A DNA stretch of 64,000 nucleotides, taken from positions 16,962,058 to 17,026,057 of the forward strand of contig CM049310.1 in the NCBI GenBank assembly GCA_026874595.1, written 5' to 3'. Shown here one piece after another: positions 45,617 through 57,322 of the stretch (positions are counted from its first letter, which is position 1; every line of letters starts with the position of its first letter). The position numbers and the translations under genes are program-made. This DNA is from Sipunculus nudus. Taxonomy: Eukaryota > Annelida > Sipuncula > Golfingiida > Sipunculidae. The notes below the pieces were generated by a model. It was not told the DNA's origin. It saw only the letters and a list, made by a program, of their open reading frames with translations, and did not search any database.

Positions 45617-45900
45617 CCAGAAATATGCATTCACACGAATGCAGGCCTCCGCCAAGACGGTTGTCCCTAATATGGTTTACTCCGCAACCTTTTTCATTCA
45701 CTTATTCATCAATATTCTCATGTTTAATCGGCATATGTAACTACATATGTGTGAATATTCCCGAAGTCCTTCAACAATCCGGATCATGAACTGGACCCAC
45801 ACCAGATCTTATCGAATCTTAATTTGCCCATTCCCGAGACCTCCTTAGTATTTTATGGGATTCCATTTAAGATTATGTGTGTTGTATTGTGAACAAACAC
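45617..45900 (-). mobile_element. Helitron-like repeat, copy 2
   Basis: On the minus strand it ends with CTTGGCGGAGGCC, the hairpin TGCATTC-GTGT-GAATGCA (45643-45626), TATTT and CTGG (45620-45617). That is the same end architecture as at 20248, with CTGG for CTAG. Upstream it shares GGGTCCAGTTCATGATCCGG, CGGGAATGGGCAAATTAAGA and AAATGGAATCCCATAAAATA with copy 1. The phrase (C)TTGGCGGAGG next to a terminal hairpin is familiar from dispersed repeats of many aquatic animals. Confidence 0.5.
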
Positions 45901-45984
45901 ACACATCATCTTACACACACATACACACACATACAAGAACGAGAATAAAAGAATATCCTCCTGGCGGAGGCAATCAAATCATAC

Positions 45985-46095
45985 TTAAGGAAAAAAATAC
46001 TGAAGGGTCGATCCCAGATTCGAACCCATATCGGTGACACTCGAGCATGTTCAGCGCCCCGACCGCTTTGCCAACAAAGTAAGCTACACCTGCAA
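45985..46095 (-). mobile_element. tRNA-derived SINE relic, family B, copy 3
   Basis: On the minus strand: GTAGCTTACTTTGTTGGCAA (box A region), GCGGTCGGGGCGCTGAACAT, then box B GGGTTCGAATC (46027-46017), ending in an A-rich stretch near 45990. It matches copy 1 at 4010-4118 along the tRNA-like part. Confidence 0.65.
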
Positions 46096-46367
46096 ACAAT
46101 AGGTCCGCAGTTACGTACACCCGGTTATAATAGGTGTCACCGTTTAAGTGTCACCTTTTAAGTGAAAACAATAATTTTGCTGCGCGTATGCTAACCTAAA
46201 CATTATAGTAATATCCGAAGAAGTATTTTCATTTTAAAACAAAAAATCACCACACTTTTCAGTGTTTAGATCCTTCTACTAATACTATACGTGTCTGCTG
46301 TTCGGAAGTTTCTATTTGTTTTAATGGTGTTAAATACACGAATCGAAAAAACATAATCGGGGAAAAA

Positions 46368-46814
46368 TTGCAATTGTATACGCATATCGTCTGTGCTGTT
46401 CCTATGTTTTTTCTGCCTTGTGTAATATATAGATACGTAAAGATTGTATGTGGGACAAAGCTTTTAAAAAGTCGCCCCATGTTAGTTAAGCCGCAATTAT
46501 TCATTACCACCCCACAGAGCTTCTCTTCAAGAACCAGGAAGTATGTTCAGTCTGTTTTTAAAGCGGATACTTCTTCAGAACGCCGCGGGCTTGTTAGCCA
46601 AATCGATGGAAACTCCTGTGATATAACTGATGGCAAAATTGCTGCTTGGCCCCAAAATAAACATTTGCTTCCATGGAAAGTGTACCAAAATAAATTCTAT
46701 CCTTGTTGGTTTGGTGCTCGTTTTCGGCGCAGCCTGGTTAATTTTGTCTGTCTGACTACACAAGTTTCGTTTGAACGGTTTCTGAAAACTCTACCAAGTC
46801 GAACGGATTTGTAA
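46368..46814 (+). other. Unrecognised 148-codon open frame
   Basis: The longest frame in the window outside low-complexity repeats. Residues 1-35 are hydrophobic (VPMFFLPCVIYRYVKIVC). The rest is basic and mixed, ending CLTTQVSFERFLKTLPSRTD. I recognise no domain. Codon use is not clearly different from the surroundings, no Kozak-like or promoter sequence was assigned, and an overlapping opposite-strand frame also exists. Chance is the simplest reading. Confidence 0.12.
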
Positions 46815-47469
46815 TGACAACTTGTCTGTATCTGGAAAAAAATTATTCTTATCTAATGATGTATTGTCTGGGAACTACGGTAGACGGCGAACCTCAATGA
46901 ATTACTAAGAAGGCTCAAAGTAATATATTTTTTTTACATGTGTATAAGCAATTTGTGTTCGACATAGGTTTATGTAATCACGCATGCAATTATATCATGC
47001 TTTATTACCGCGTGGCATATTATATCGACAATCTAAAAAAGGAGTTTATCATGTTGTTTTTTGTCAGACTCCTCGTTTTTAGTGGCTAATTATTATTCAA
47101 CCACGCTATGCTCTTAAACAAAAGCAACCATACATGTTACAAGTTCGATATTTGGTTCTTTTTAAGCTACAAAGTAATTTCATATTAACTCTCATATTAA
47201 CTGATATTTATTCTTTAGTTTAACATCCGAATTCCCCTTACATTCAAATTGATTAAAATTGTTCATGTTAAAAGAGTAGGTTTCAATAATTATAAAATAA
47301 TATGTAACATAATTTTCTAACACTTTGTCTTGAATATCAGATTAAAGCAGAAAATCGTTCATTTGTTCTTTTTGTTGTTGTTACATCAAGTCAGAGTTTG
47401 GGCTAAAGTGGGGCCTTAAATTTGCACTTTGTTACTGTGGAGATCAATATGACGTCAAAGTAGTTATTT

Positions 47470-47560
47470 CTTTATTACCTCCACCAGATGGCGCAGGTTT
47501 CGGTCTGTCTGTCACGAACTTCGCGTACGGATTTTTAATGGATGTTATATTGAGAATTAG
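47470..47560 (+). mobile_element. Fragment of a dispersed repeat, possibly Helitron-like
   Basis: TTACCTCCACCAGATGGCGC followed by GGTTTCGGTCTGTCTGTCAC and CGTACGGATTTTTAATGGAT has the look of the left part of the CCTCC(A/G)CC repeat family found in many invertebrates, here cut short. The link to the copies at 20248 and 45617 is inferred from style and not from alignment. Confidence 0.3.
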
Positions 47561-47617
47561 CGTAACACACGTCATTCACTGGCATTACGTGCCGCCCTTG
47601 TTTTTGGTCCGACCAAA

Positions 47618-47705
47618 TGATGATAATAATAATAATAATAATAATAATAATAGTAATAACAATAATAACAACAACTGTTATACCTATACATATATATATA
47701 TAATT
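47618..47705. repeat. (AAT)n-type microsatellite and TA tract
   Basis: ATGATAATAATAATAATAAT with related units, then AACAATAACAACAAC and a TATATA tract. Confidence 0.95.
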
Positions 47706-48654
47706 TTTATCATAAGCAACTGGCTTAAACGATATATATTTTCTTTTTCGAGGGATCTGTAACTATAACGTTTCATTAATGAAGATTAGCCACACAGTTG
47801 AGAGAGGACTCGGTACATATATTATAACAGACAATCTTTGAGTCGCCTAATTTCTTGATGACATTTGCTATACTTACCGGGAACTCTTTTATACTGAATG
47901 GTCTTCTGATTATATCGGTGAAAGACCATCAGCATTAATGGTAGCCCAGGGTTATGCAGATATAACTCGGAGGGATACTCAGTAAAACACTGGCCAGACA
48001 GGGATACAAGCTCATGTCTAGTTGCCGACTTTGAAGATGATGTATGTGTTCTAGTGGTCTGCATGAACACCAACAGACCCAAAACCCAAGACCCTTGGTC
48101 GATCTTCAAGAAACCCGACGGGAAAATATAGGACAGGAATGTAATGGCCGGAGCAGCCGGTGTGACATTAGAAGATTAAATAGATACACGGCGGTGAACT
48201 TCTTGTACATGTGTCAGTCACGCCATTTTACCACTTCCACAATTTGTCCTTTTCCTGAGAGGGAGTTTTTTTTTAGCGCTCTGCAACCTCAAACACGTCA
48301 CAAAACATTCTGTTCTGCATAAATCCTTTCTAATTCAGCCAATAAGTTATGGTGTCGTCCATGTCTGTTGGTTTCTCTGTTAGCCGGTTACCCAAAATCG
48401 GCATCTTTGGCTCAGGGGTTAACAGAAACTGTATTTGTTTTATTTTGTTTTAATTTTGTTACTGATATTCAAAGTTTCAGATATCAACGAATCATAACTT
48501 CGTAAATTCGAATTATTCCTAATATGTGTCATCACACATGTAATAAACTCCTAAACAAGATCTAGAAAAATTCAAGAAACATTTAAACCAAATTTCAACG
48601 AGTGTTGGTTCTCATTGTGTTCAGTTAAAACTCAATACAAAGCTTCTGATATCA

Positions 48655-48970
48655 TGATAAAACATGTTTTACCATTGTAAACGTGTTTAAAAAGATAGGA
48701 CAAAAAGGTGTTTCAAGATATAAAGAAGTTTCAAGATGAAACAGGTGTAATAGTATTTAAAACGTGTTCAGAGGTGTATTAATGGAATACATGTTTCAAT
48801 ACCCAACATGTTAAAATAAACGTGTTTCAAATAACAATACCGTTTTGCAGGAAAAAACTATGAAACGCGTGTAATGGCAAAACATGTTTAAGTAAAATTT
48901 GAAATATGCTTACAGCTATTTGAAACACATTTCAGAGTGAAATATTTTGAGAATATTGTGACGTGTTTAT
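48655..48970. repeat. Dispersed cluster of ACATGTTT/ACGTGTTTCAA motifs
   Basis: AAACATGTTT, AACGTGTTTAAA, GGTGTTTCAAG, TACATGTTTCAATA, AACGTGTTTCAAA, AAACATGTTTAAG and GACGTGTTTATT, with reverse forms such as GAAACGCGTG and GAAACACATTTC, occur about every 20-50 bp. It may be a decayed minisatellite. Spacing is irregular. Confidence 0.4.
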
Positions 48971-49009
48971 TAAAAAATGGTACAAATAGGCGAACTCAAA
49001 TCCTGGTTT

Positions 49010-49100
49010 GCCCTAACCGAAATGGAACTCTGCAGTTGTAAATACTAGATTAAGAATTAGATTAACAATAAGAAATAGATGCGGTTACCTCCACCCAAAA
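49010..49100 (+). mobile_element. tRNA-derived SINE, family A, 3' fragment (copy 4)
   Basis: ACCGAAATGGAACTCTGCAG, then TTAGATTAACAATAAGAAAT and GATGCGGTTACCTCCACCC, match the last 85 bp of the SINE at 2333-2701 (CCGGAATGGAAATCTGCAGA ... GGAAGCGGTTACCTCC). The 5' part with the promoter boxes is missing. Confidence 0.7.
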
Positions 49101-49605
49101 ACTTGAGAGTCTAGTTGTGTTAAAAACCAGGCATGGCTGGCCCAAGTCATCTGATACAACGTCTTTGATAAAAATGTCCTGAAATGGCACGCCCAGAACA
49201 AAAACCATTGCAGGTTACTAAAGCCAATACGCTGCTCCAGCATAAAAAGTATATTAACATTTTCTATAGAGAAAACTTGAACATTATGAAAATTTCATTA
49301 AAGTTTCTAAAAATCTATGGAAAACATGTTATATTAAGTTAAACAAACGCAAGTGAAACATAACCTCCGTTTGCTTCGTCGGCGAAGGTAATTAAAAAAA
49401 TAATCCGCAATTTATCTCAAGGCTGGCGCCTTGACAAATGTTGTTCTTAACCTGACTTAGGGGCGTGATATATGATATACCGTGAATCAATGACAGTACA
49501 AGTCCGAGATATCTTGCTATTAATCAGATTATATGCCAGATGTGTTTAAATGGGTATGTTTTGTATATGTTCCAACAGGAGTATTTTCCTACTGTACGGC
49601 AGAAA
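49101..49605. other. No recognised gene
   Basis: Unique sequence leading into the minisatellite. Confidence 0.5.
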
Positions 49606-50535
49606 GTACTGTCATCACTTTACTCCACTACTTTTACATCATCATGCTGTCATCACTCTCTTCACCACCATTACATCATCATGCTGTCATCACTCTATTC
49701 ACAACTTTTACATCATCATGCTCTCATCACTCTCTTCACCACCTTTACATCATCACGCTGTCATCACTCTAATCACCACTTTTACATCATCATGCTGTCA
49801 TCACTCTCTTCACCACTTTTACATCATCATGCTGTCATCACTCTCTTCACCACTTTTACATGATCATGCTGTTATCACTATCTTCACCACTTTTACATCA
49901 TCATGCTGTCATCACTCTCTTCACCACTTTAACATCATCATGCTGTCATCAATCTATTCACCACTTTTACATCATCATGCTGTCATCACTCTCTTGACCA
50001 CTTTTACATGATCATGCTGTTATCACTATCTTCACCACCTTTACATCATCACGCTGTCATCACTCTATTCACCACTTTTACATCATCATGCTGTCATCAC
50101 TCTCTTCACCACTTTTACATCATCATGCTGTCATCAATCTATTCACCACTTTTACATGATCATGCTGTCATCACTCTCTTCACCACTTTTACATGATCAT
50201 GCTGTTATCACTATCTTCACCACTTTTACATCATCATGCTGTCATCACTCTCTTCACCACCTTAACATCATCATGCTGTCATCAATCTATTCACCACTTT
50301 TACATCATCATGCTGTCATCACTCTCTTCACCACTTTTACATGATCATGCTGTTATCACTATCTTCACCACTTTTACATCATAATGCTGTCATCACTCTC
50401 TTCACCACTTTTACATCATAATGCTGTCATCACTCTTTTTACCATTTTTACATCATCATGCTGTCAATACTCCATGTACCACTTTTACATGATCATGCTG
50501 TCATCACTCTCTCTTCACCACTTTATAACATCATC
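49606..50535. repeat. Minisatellite, 37-bp unit, about 25 copies
   Basis: The unit is TCACCACTTTTACATCATCA followed by TGCTGTCATCACTCTCT. It is regular from about 49620 to 50500 and frays into 50600. A variant unit with CATGATCATGCTGTTATCAC and TATCTTCACC recurs at about 49860, 50010, 50195 and 50340, that is about every four to five units, a sign of higher-order duplication. Since 37 is not a multiple of three, each frame rotates through all three registers, and all three plus frames are open (HHHAVITLFTTFTSSCCHHS type). Protein-like frames here are by-products. Confidence 0.95.
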
Positions 50536-50830
50536 CGGTCATCAATATCTTCATCACGTCTTACATCATTCCAGTCATCACTCTTTACAGCACTCCTTCC
50601 CTCATAACTGTTCATAATCTTTACATTAATCCTAACGTCAAATAAACATTACATTATATACTTAAAACACACTTTTTAAGAGTATTAATTACAGCGTATT
50701 GTCATCACTTTTAATCATCTTGTAAATCACTTCATGCTTTTTATTACAACAGCTAAACTCTAAGTCAACCATCAATTGTAAACACACTGTACATATCCCC
50801 TGACGCCCAGTCAAACAAACAGTTCTGCTA

Positions 50831-51634
50831 ACGGTGTTACAGGTGCTCTTTTTATTGTGTGACACGGGCGTAACTCGTGTTGTTGTTACATTTTATGTTT
50901 GATCCGTACTGGTTGAACTCTCGTTGTCATGTGAGCCTTGAGTTTTCACGCCTGGTCGTGAGTCACGTGATGAGCCTGATGTGTGGAGATACACAGCGCT
51001 GTTTTTTTCTAGAGAATTCCTGAAACGCGTGTTTACTGTTGAGTAGGGTCCTTATAGACTGTTCGAGAAGTGGAAAATTCCCGGCTTGGGGTGTGAAGGT
51101 ATATAAAGGGGCTGTTTTTTTAGAACCAGAGGGCAGAGCAGAGCAGATTCCAGCGGACGCAGAAGCGTGTGTCAGATTCTATGACCTTATCCGACGAATG
51201 CGGCAATTAAAGATTTTCAAGAACTTTTTCCTGGATTTTATACATTTGGACTTCATTTTACTTTCTGTGTTGTTGCAAAAACTTTCCACTGGACCGTCAT
51301 TCTCCGAGAGTTTACATTCAAAGGTCTTGTCGTTGTGATGATGTTGGTATCGAGGTACTGTGCAATTATCTTTCTGTGTGATTGTATTGACTTGTTGCTA
51401 CAACGCTTTTTTACTGTATAGTTGTATTGATTTGGTGTATTGTATTGTAAGGGTTGTTTTAAGAATAAATTATAGTTATTTGTTAACAAAAAAACCACTG
51501 ACTTCTTTGTTCATTCTCCTGGGCATTTCACGCTGCCTGGTGTTACAGAATCTTGTTTTGTTTTTAACCTCCATTACAAAATTTGTGTTCATCACGCATA
51601 CGTGATCTGTTTATATTAGGTTCCGTAACAACGG
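50831..51634 (+). mobile_element. Solo LTR, copy 4 (796 bp), best-preserved promoter
   Basis: The LTR spans 50835-51630, from TGTTACAGGTGCTC to GGTTCCGTAACA, with perfect 4-bp duplications ACGG (50831-50834 and 51631-51634). It has a TATATAAAGG box at 51100-51109, followed by GGGCTGTTTTTTTAGAACC where transcription would start, and AATAAA at 51464-51469 as the polyadenylation signal, giving a U3-R-U5-like order. GTGACACGGGCGTAACTCGT near the start and CATCACGCATACGTGATCTG near the end are shared with copies 2 and 5. No gag, pol or primer-binding region adjoins it. The 4-bp duplication would suit a Gypsy- or BEL-type source. Confidence 0.9.
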
Positions 51635-54495
51635 CCAGTCAAACGAACAGACACAAGTTGAAAAATGACGTCCCGTCAGACGTAGATATTAAAAAAATCA
51701 GAGCCAGTGACCTGAAAATAAATCCAGGTCCTAATGAATCTATCAAAGGTAGACGACTTCACATTTCAGTTTAATGTCTCTATCACAGATAGAACATAGC
51801 CACGTAAATAAATGGATTTGACCCTCAGCCCGAACAAAGGAAGAACTGAAGGTCTATGTGTTTTAAAATCCTTTGAATGATAACGATACGTTATTATCAT
51901 ACGAAGTACTTGGCTGTTTTACTAACCCTTCAAGATGTCATCAAAGTTTGTCCGAATATTTTCCGTAAATTCGCAAATAGACCAACAAAATAACCAGGGG
52001 TAAACCAATATGCCTCACTACATTACTCAAGATGACCGGATTGGCTTACCGGGACCCGGTACCAGTTTCATAGTTTATAATGAAAAAGGTTTTCGTAACA
52101 GCCAAGACTCAGCGGCAGGGGTTTAAAAAAATAATAAAAAAAACCCTTCATGTCATAAGACGAATCGTAAGTTGATTTATGGTTGACCTTGTATTGACTT
52201 TGGCATGTATACTCGAGGCCCAGTTGCACAAAACGTATACATTTAATCTTTTGCTGGCCAGCTAGGTTAGTCTTCTATTTATTTCAGCAGAAATTTGAGA
52301 AATATGGGGATGACATTTAATCGAAGTAGGAAAGAGTTCGTCCAATAGTGATTTTGCATGTTCTGAAACATATATAAATGTTTTATATATATATATATAT
52401 ACATTTATAACGCAGGGGCTCCATAATGATTTTTCTGTCGCTCCTATGCATTATTCATGCATGTTTTTTTATTATTGCTGAAGAAGGGTCCGCTGCAATA
52501 AAGTATACATTATATATATAATATAAATATATATTATATATATAATAAATAAAAATCACACCTAGCTATTTATTTTAATATATATTGTTTGTCTGATACG
52601 TTATCAGTTTAACATTTCTGTAGATTGGTATGAATTGTTTTAATTACGTGTTGCGTAGGTGTTCCCCAAATGATCGTGATGGTAAAAGAATTCTTAATAT
52701 AACGAGCGTTGCCTCATTACAGGCCGGAAATCGGTATTATATATACCGACGGATCCTAGAAGTGTTTTAATAACTTATTTATCAGCAGGAGCAAGGTGTA
52801 TTTATACAGAGGCTATGGTCTAAACCGTATCGCTGCTTCCATAAGTCTTCACGATGCATCCCCGCCCACGATCATGCATCTGACGGCGCCTTTGTGGGCG
52901 CCAACTCAAAAAAGCCCACGTGACATAGAAATATCACTGATAGATTAAGCAAAAATACATTCCAGTAAATGATGATAGTAGTAGGGACACATGGGATTAT
53001 TACATCCTCCATCAGAAATAATCATTTGGAATAAACAGATCTATAAATATGCAATAAGCTTAATTAACTGCCAAAAAGGACTGACAGGACTGGTGATTGT
53101 TTCACTGTATTCTCACTCATATTTATTCATGTTAACTTTGAATCTTTTATGTCGTTTTTTCCATATTTCTTGTGTATTTGTTTTCAGTTTTGAGACACTT
53201 AACTAACTTGAGAATATCGTTGCTTTTCAAACTATCACCAATCTATGGTATTGAAAGTTAAGTTGGGGACTACCACCTGAATAATCAGGGGTTCAGCACC
53301 CCATATATCTAACACACGGATAAAATGTTTTGGTCGCTTTATGTTGTTACATGTATTTAATTGTATTAACAAGCGCAAAGAACAAAATGTTCGGCCCGCC
53401 CTAAAGATCTCCAAACCTTTTTTTCGGCAAAAAAATTCACACCGGTAGTACACACCTATTACCTGAATAGACGTTTATTCTGTTTCTAATTCAAATGAAA
53501 ATTACAGTTAGGACTACATTTAAGTATTGCCCAGTTCATAAATAATATAACATTTCATTCACGGCACCTAGATAGCACTGTCCGTAAAATGAAGATATTC
53601 ATGATGAAATATTTTGATTCAATTTTAAACTTTCACATTCAGTTGGTTTAAAAAGTTATAAGCTTTATTCAGAATTAAACTCTTAGCCTATCTGGCATTT
53701 GACCTACTCTTGCAGATCGTTAACGTTTTCAGTATTTGCACTGATTTGCACAATTCCGGGATTTAAATTGTATACATTTAGTCCAGGGCCAAAAACATCA
53801 AACCAGACGTAATCCCACAATAACGAAGATCCATTCTCAGAATTAAAAAGAGAAAGTAAAAATGTATTCCCTGTGATTGCGGACAAAGGAATACTTAGAC
53901 TATAGTTGGATCATATAGACGTTTTATTCGCAGGAAAATTTCTCCCGGGAGATTGTTTAAAACCTGAAAGAGTTTTAACTATTTGTCCTGAAATGTGAAA
54001 CATTTCGCATTAGATGAATAAGCATGGTCCTGAAAAATTGAAATCGAAATGGGAAAGGTTTCGCATTAACGAAACCGTCCCTCGCTGCGGCATCAGGTGA
54101 CTTCCGGCAGGCATTAACAATAATTTTAGCTCATTTTACATCCCCAGAGCTTTAAGTAAACCCATTCAATGCACTAACGAGTCAAATATCACCGCAAGCA
54201 GTTCTATAGGAAGGCTGATGTGTTTGTTAAACTATCAGGCCGTACGTAAAAATTGCTGACGTAGTGCGTCATTATAACTGTAATCCTTTCAATTTTTGAA
54301 TGCATTGCGTAACACAGACATACTCAGTCCTCACGCAAAAATAGAGTTATTATGTAATTCTGACACCTGTCAATGTATCTGTATTTAATAACAATGCGAA
54401 GTTATAATATAAACATGTATTAAAATGATATTTAGTTGTAATACCAATTTTAAACCCCTCTCTTTCTCTCACTCTTTCTCCCTCCCCTCTCTATC

Positions 54496-54556
<61 letters not shown>

Positions 54557-55938
54557 ATTCTACAGATATTACATTAATACATTACTTTTGTATGAAACCA
54601 ACGCAATATAAATTTTATAATCCATGAAATAATGGCAGACACAGACCTGTTACACAGAAGTAGCAGATGAGATTGTTGGAATGATGCGTGGGTCGGTTTA
54701 CGTGGTTCACTATTTCGGTTGATCCTTTATAATAACTTACGTTTTGTATAGATTTTTTTTTTCACATTTTGCGTAACCTCTGCAGGCCTTAATATAATGT
54801 ATCTCCGTATGTGCTGTTCACACACAGAGTGCTGTCGTGGCAGTCAATGGTATCATGGCCTTGCTTTTGTTCTTGGTAAAACATCAAAGTCTAAAGGAAA
54901 AAAAAAAAAACTTCCAAGCCTTTCAGGGACCCAGAGTCGTCATTACCATAATGAACTATTGTCACGGTTACATGTTCTACGTGTCTTATCAGTGTTTTAG
55001 ACTGAATATTATGTATATAATTGTAAAATAACTGTGTACAACCATATCAGAATAAATAGGAATTCTCATTTAGGGTTTATCTCTTCTGATTCATAATTTA
55101 TATTCAAGAACGTGTTCCATTTTTACCGTACCTCAGTGTCTATTTGTCTGATATTGTCAAATGTTGTCATACATTAAAATAATCAAAGTATTCTGAGACC
55201 ACAGGTATACCATCACCAGATGAGATCTATGCAAGCAATTTGCAAACCTAGAGGAGCTATATTGTCACAGCCTACCATGGTTGGACCACAGGTCATCTTT
55301 CGAACTAGGCGTTCCCTAATACCCATGAATGGTTCTGACTCACGGCCGGGATAAACAAAATACCATTTTAAAAATGATAAAAAAGTCTTTGAAAATCATA
55401 TTCTGGTTACCAAGGTTATATTCTAAATTTTTTTATTTTTTTCTTTGAATGTTACTCTCACCCTTCATATCATTTTATCAACATCTGTTTTTAATTTTTG
55501 ATAATTTTTGAAAACATAAACTAAGTAACCTACCTTGACAAAAGCATAATAAATCGCCTTTTTTTTCTCATGAAAATTGCAGTGTGAGGTATATTTTCAC
55601 ATAAGAGGCAAATCTTTCCATCAGCAACTTTCAAATATTTTGTAAACAGACAAACAACATAAAGCACTAACAGGAAAAAGGACAGACAGACAAATATGAC
55701 AAGTATAGCTTCATTAATATACATTGATAAATAATGTGCTGAAATCAATCGTCGTGGACACACAGAATCCGTGCCCAGTGACCTCAAGGGTCTGAGCCAC
55801 GTGACACGGATAGTAAATTTGCGAAAACAAATGGAAATGACTACCACAGCAAAAATCAATATCTGTTTTCCTGAAGCCCCTGGATTTTAGATAATCATGT
55901 AGCAAGTTTAGTAGAGTTATAAGCAATAAAGTATGGTA
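51635..55938. other. No recognised gene
   Basis: Mostly AT-rich unique DNA. Small TA tracts lie at about 52386 and 52510, a GGCGCC-TTTGTG-GGCGCC inverted pair at about 52885, and a (TA)n run at 54500-54554. Small frames are unrecognised. Confidence 0.45.
54498..54554. repeat. (TA)n microsatellite
   Basis: A pure TA run preceded by a CT-rich stretch. Confidence 0.95.
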
Positions 55939-56773
55939 TTTGTGTTACGGAACCTAATATCAACAGATCGCGTATGCGTGATAAATTTTGTAATGGAGAA
56001 AAAAATCATATTCCGCAACAACAGGCAGCGTGAAATGTCTAGGGGAATGAATAAAGAAGTCAGTGTTACTTTTGTTAACAAATAACCATAATTTATTCTT
56101 AAAACAACGCAACATTACAATACACTAAATCAATACAATTACACAGTACAACACCAGTATAACAACAAATCAATATAATCACACAGCCTAATAAACAAAG
56201 TGAAAAGTACCCGGATACCACCACTGTCAAAGCGACGAGTTCTTTAAAATGTATAAGCCGGATGAAAAGTTCACACAAAATTCTCGCGGAGAATAACAGT
56301 CCAATGTAAAGCTCTTGAAACAATTTGTAAACTGAAAATCAAATAAGATTCGTCACAAAATCCAGAAGAAAATCGATAATTGCCGCACTTATACGAATAG
56401 GTCCCACAAACTGACATACACGCTTCTGTGTCCGCTGGAATATTCTCTCACCTCTCTCTCCGCTCCAAAACACAGCCCTCTTTTTATAACTTCTCGCCCC
56501 AAGCCGAGAATTTTCCACTTCTCGAAGTCTAAACAATTCGAACATAATACACAGTACACACGCTCAAGGAACATACTAGAACAGAGAACGCCGTGTCAGA
56601 GTTCACACGTGAGCTCGCCCCGGCTCGGCCAGGCGAGAAAGCCCCAAGCTAGCATGACAACGAGAGTTCAACCAGTACGTATTAAACTGAGAGTGCAACA
56701 CGCGGCCAGACACGGGCGCTACAACACGAGTTACGCCCGTGTCACACAATAAAAAGGGCACCTGTAACATTTG
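55939..56773 (-). mobile_element. Solo LTR, copy 5 (827 bp)
   Basis: The LTR spans 55943-56769 in reverse orientation (plus strand TGTTACGGAACC to GCACCTGTAACA), with perfect duplications TTTG (55939-55942 and 56770-56773). On the minus strand it has CACGGGCGTAACTCGTGTTG near the start, a TTATAAAAAGAGGGCTGTG TATA region (about 56490-56472), CCAGCGGACACAGAAGCG, and AATAAA (56097-56092). It is colinear with copy 4 at moderate divergence. Several open frames inside it are shadows of LTR sequence. Confidence 0.9.
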
Positions 56774-57322
56774 ATAAACACTTAAACTAGTTAGCTGTTA
56801 CCTTGAATCAAGAATTGATTAACTTTAAACCATTTCCTTACATGATTTGATTAATTTGATCCATTTCCATTTCTATTCGTCTCAAGAACAAAAGGACTGT
56901 ACTGGCAATTGTAAAGCGAAGGATATATAATCACTTGTCTGTCCTTTTTTTTTTCTGAATAACTTTCTATTTTCTCAATATATGTCTGTTTTTTTTTTAT
57001 ATTAGAAATTAGAAATTTCCTTGATATTTTTATAATTCTATGCATGATAGGCCAATGCTTCCTATGTTGGTTACTTGTTTAATATATAAAAATAAATTAT
57101 AACATGCATATAAGAATAGTGTATTAATAATATTGTTATATATTATAGAAAATAGTGGTAGTGCAACGTGGCCTGATTCTCAACTAACGGTACACGAATG
57201 CAATCGGCAGACCTTTTCCGCACTAGCGACAAAAGTTCTCGAAAACTGACACTTAGGTTTCGGGTCTGTTATATCAACATAAAAATCTTATTTTTTACTC
57301 TTTAAAACAAATAAAATACATA
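56774..57322. other. No recognised gene
   Basis: AT-rich unique sequence between the solo LTR and the hammerhead insertion. Confidence 0.5.

Larger units (their letters stand above)
46096..49009. other. No confirmed gene
   Basis: Holds an unrecognised 148-codon frame (46368-46814), a Helitron-like fragment (47470-47560), an (ATA)n tract and a cluster of GTTTCAA motifs (48655-48970). CATCTTTGGCTCAGGGGTTA at 48403 resembles box A of SINE family A, but what follows does not. Confidence 0.4.

Noticed and set aside
48400-48425. TTTGGCTCAGGGG as the 5' end of the family A SINE whose 3' end is at 49010-49100
   Set aside because: The match is about 13 bp and the 590 bp in between show no SINE body; split-copy status cannot be supported.
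49533-50617. Long His/Ser/Thr-rich frames in all three plus registers
   Set aside because: They come from the 37-bp minisatellite, whose unit rotates through the three registers and happens to lack stops.
51583-51774. DLKINPGP in a 63-codon frame, similar to 2A-like peptides of non-LTR elements
   Set aside because: Only NPGP and the Asp match, the usual Glu is Lys, and no retroelement sequence follows; it also overlaps the end of a solo LTR.
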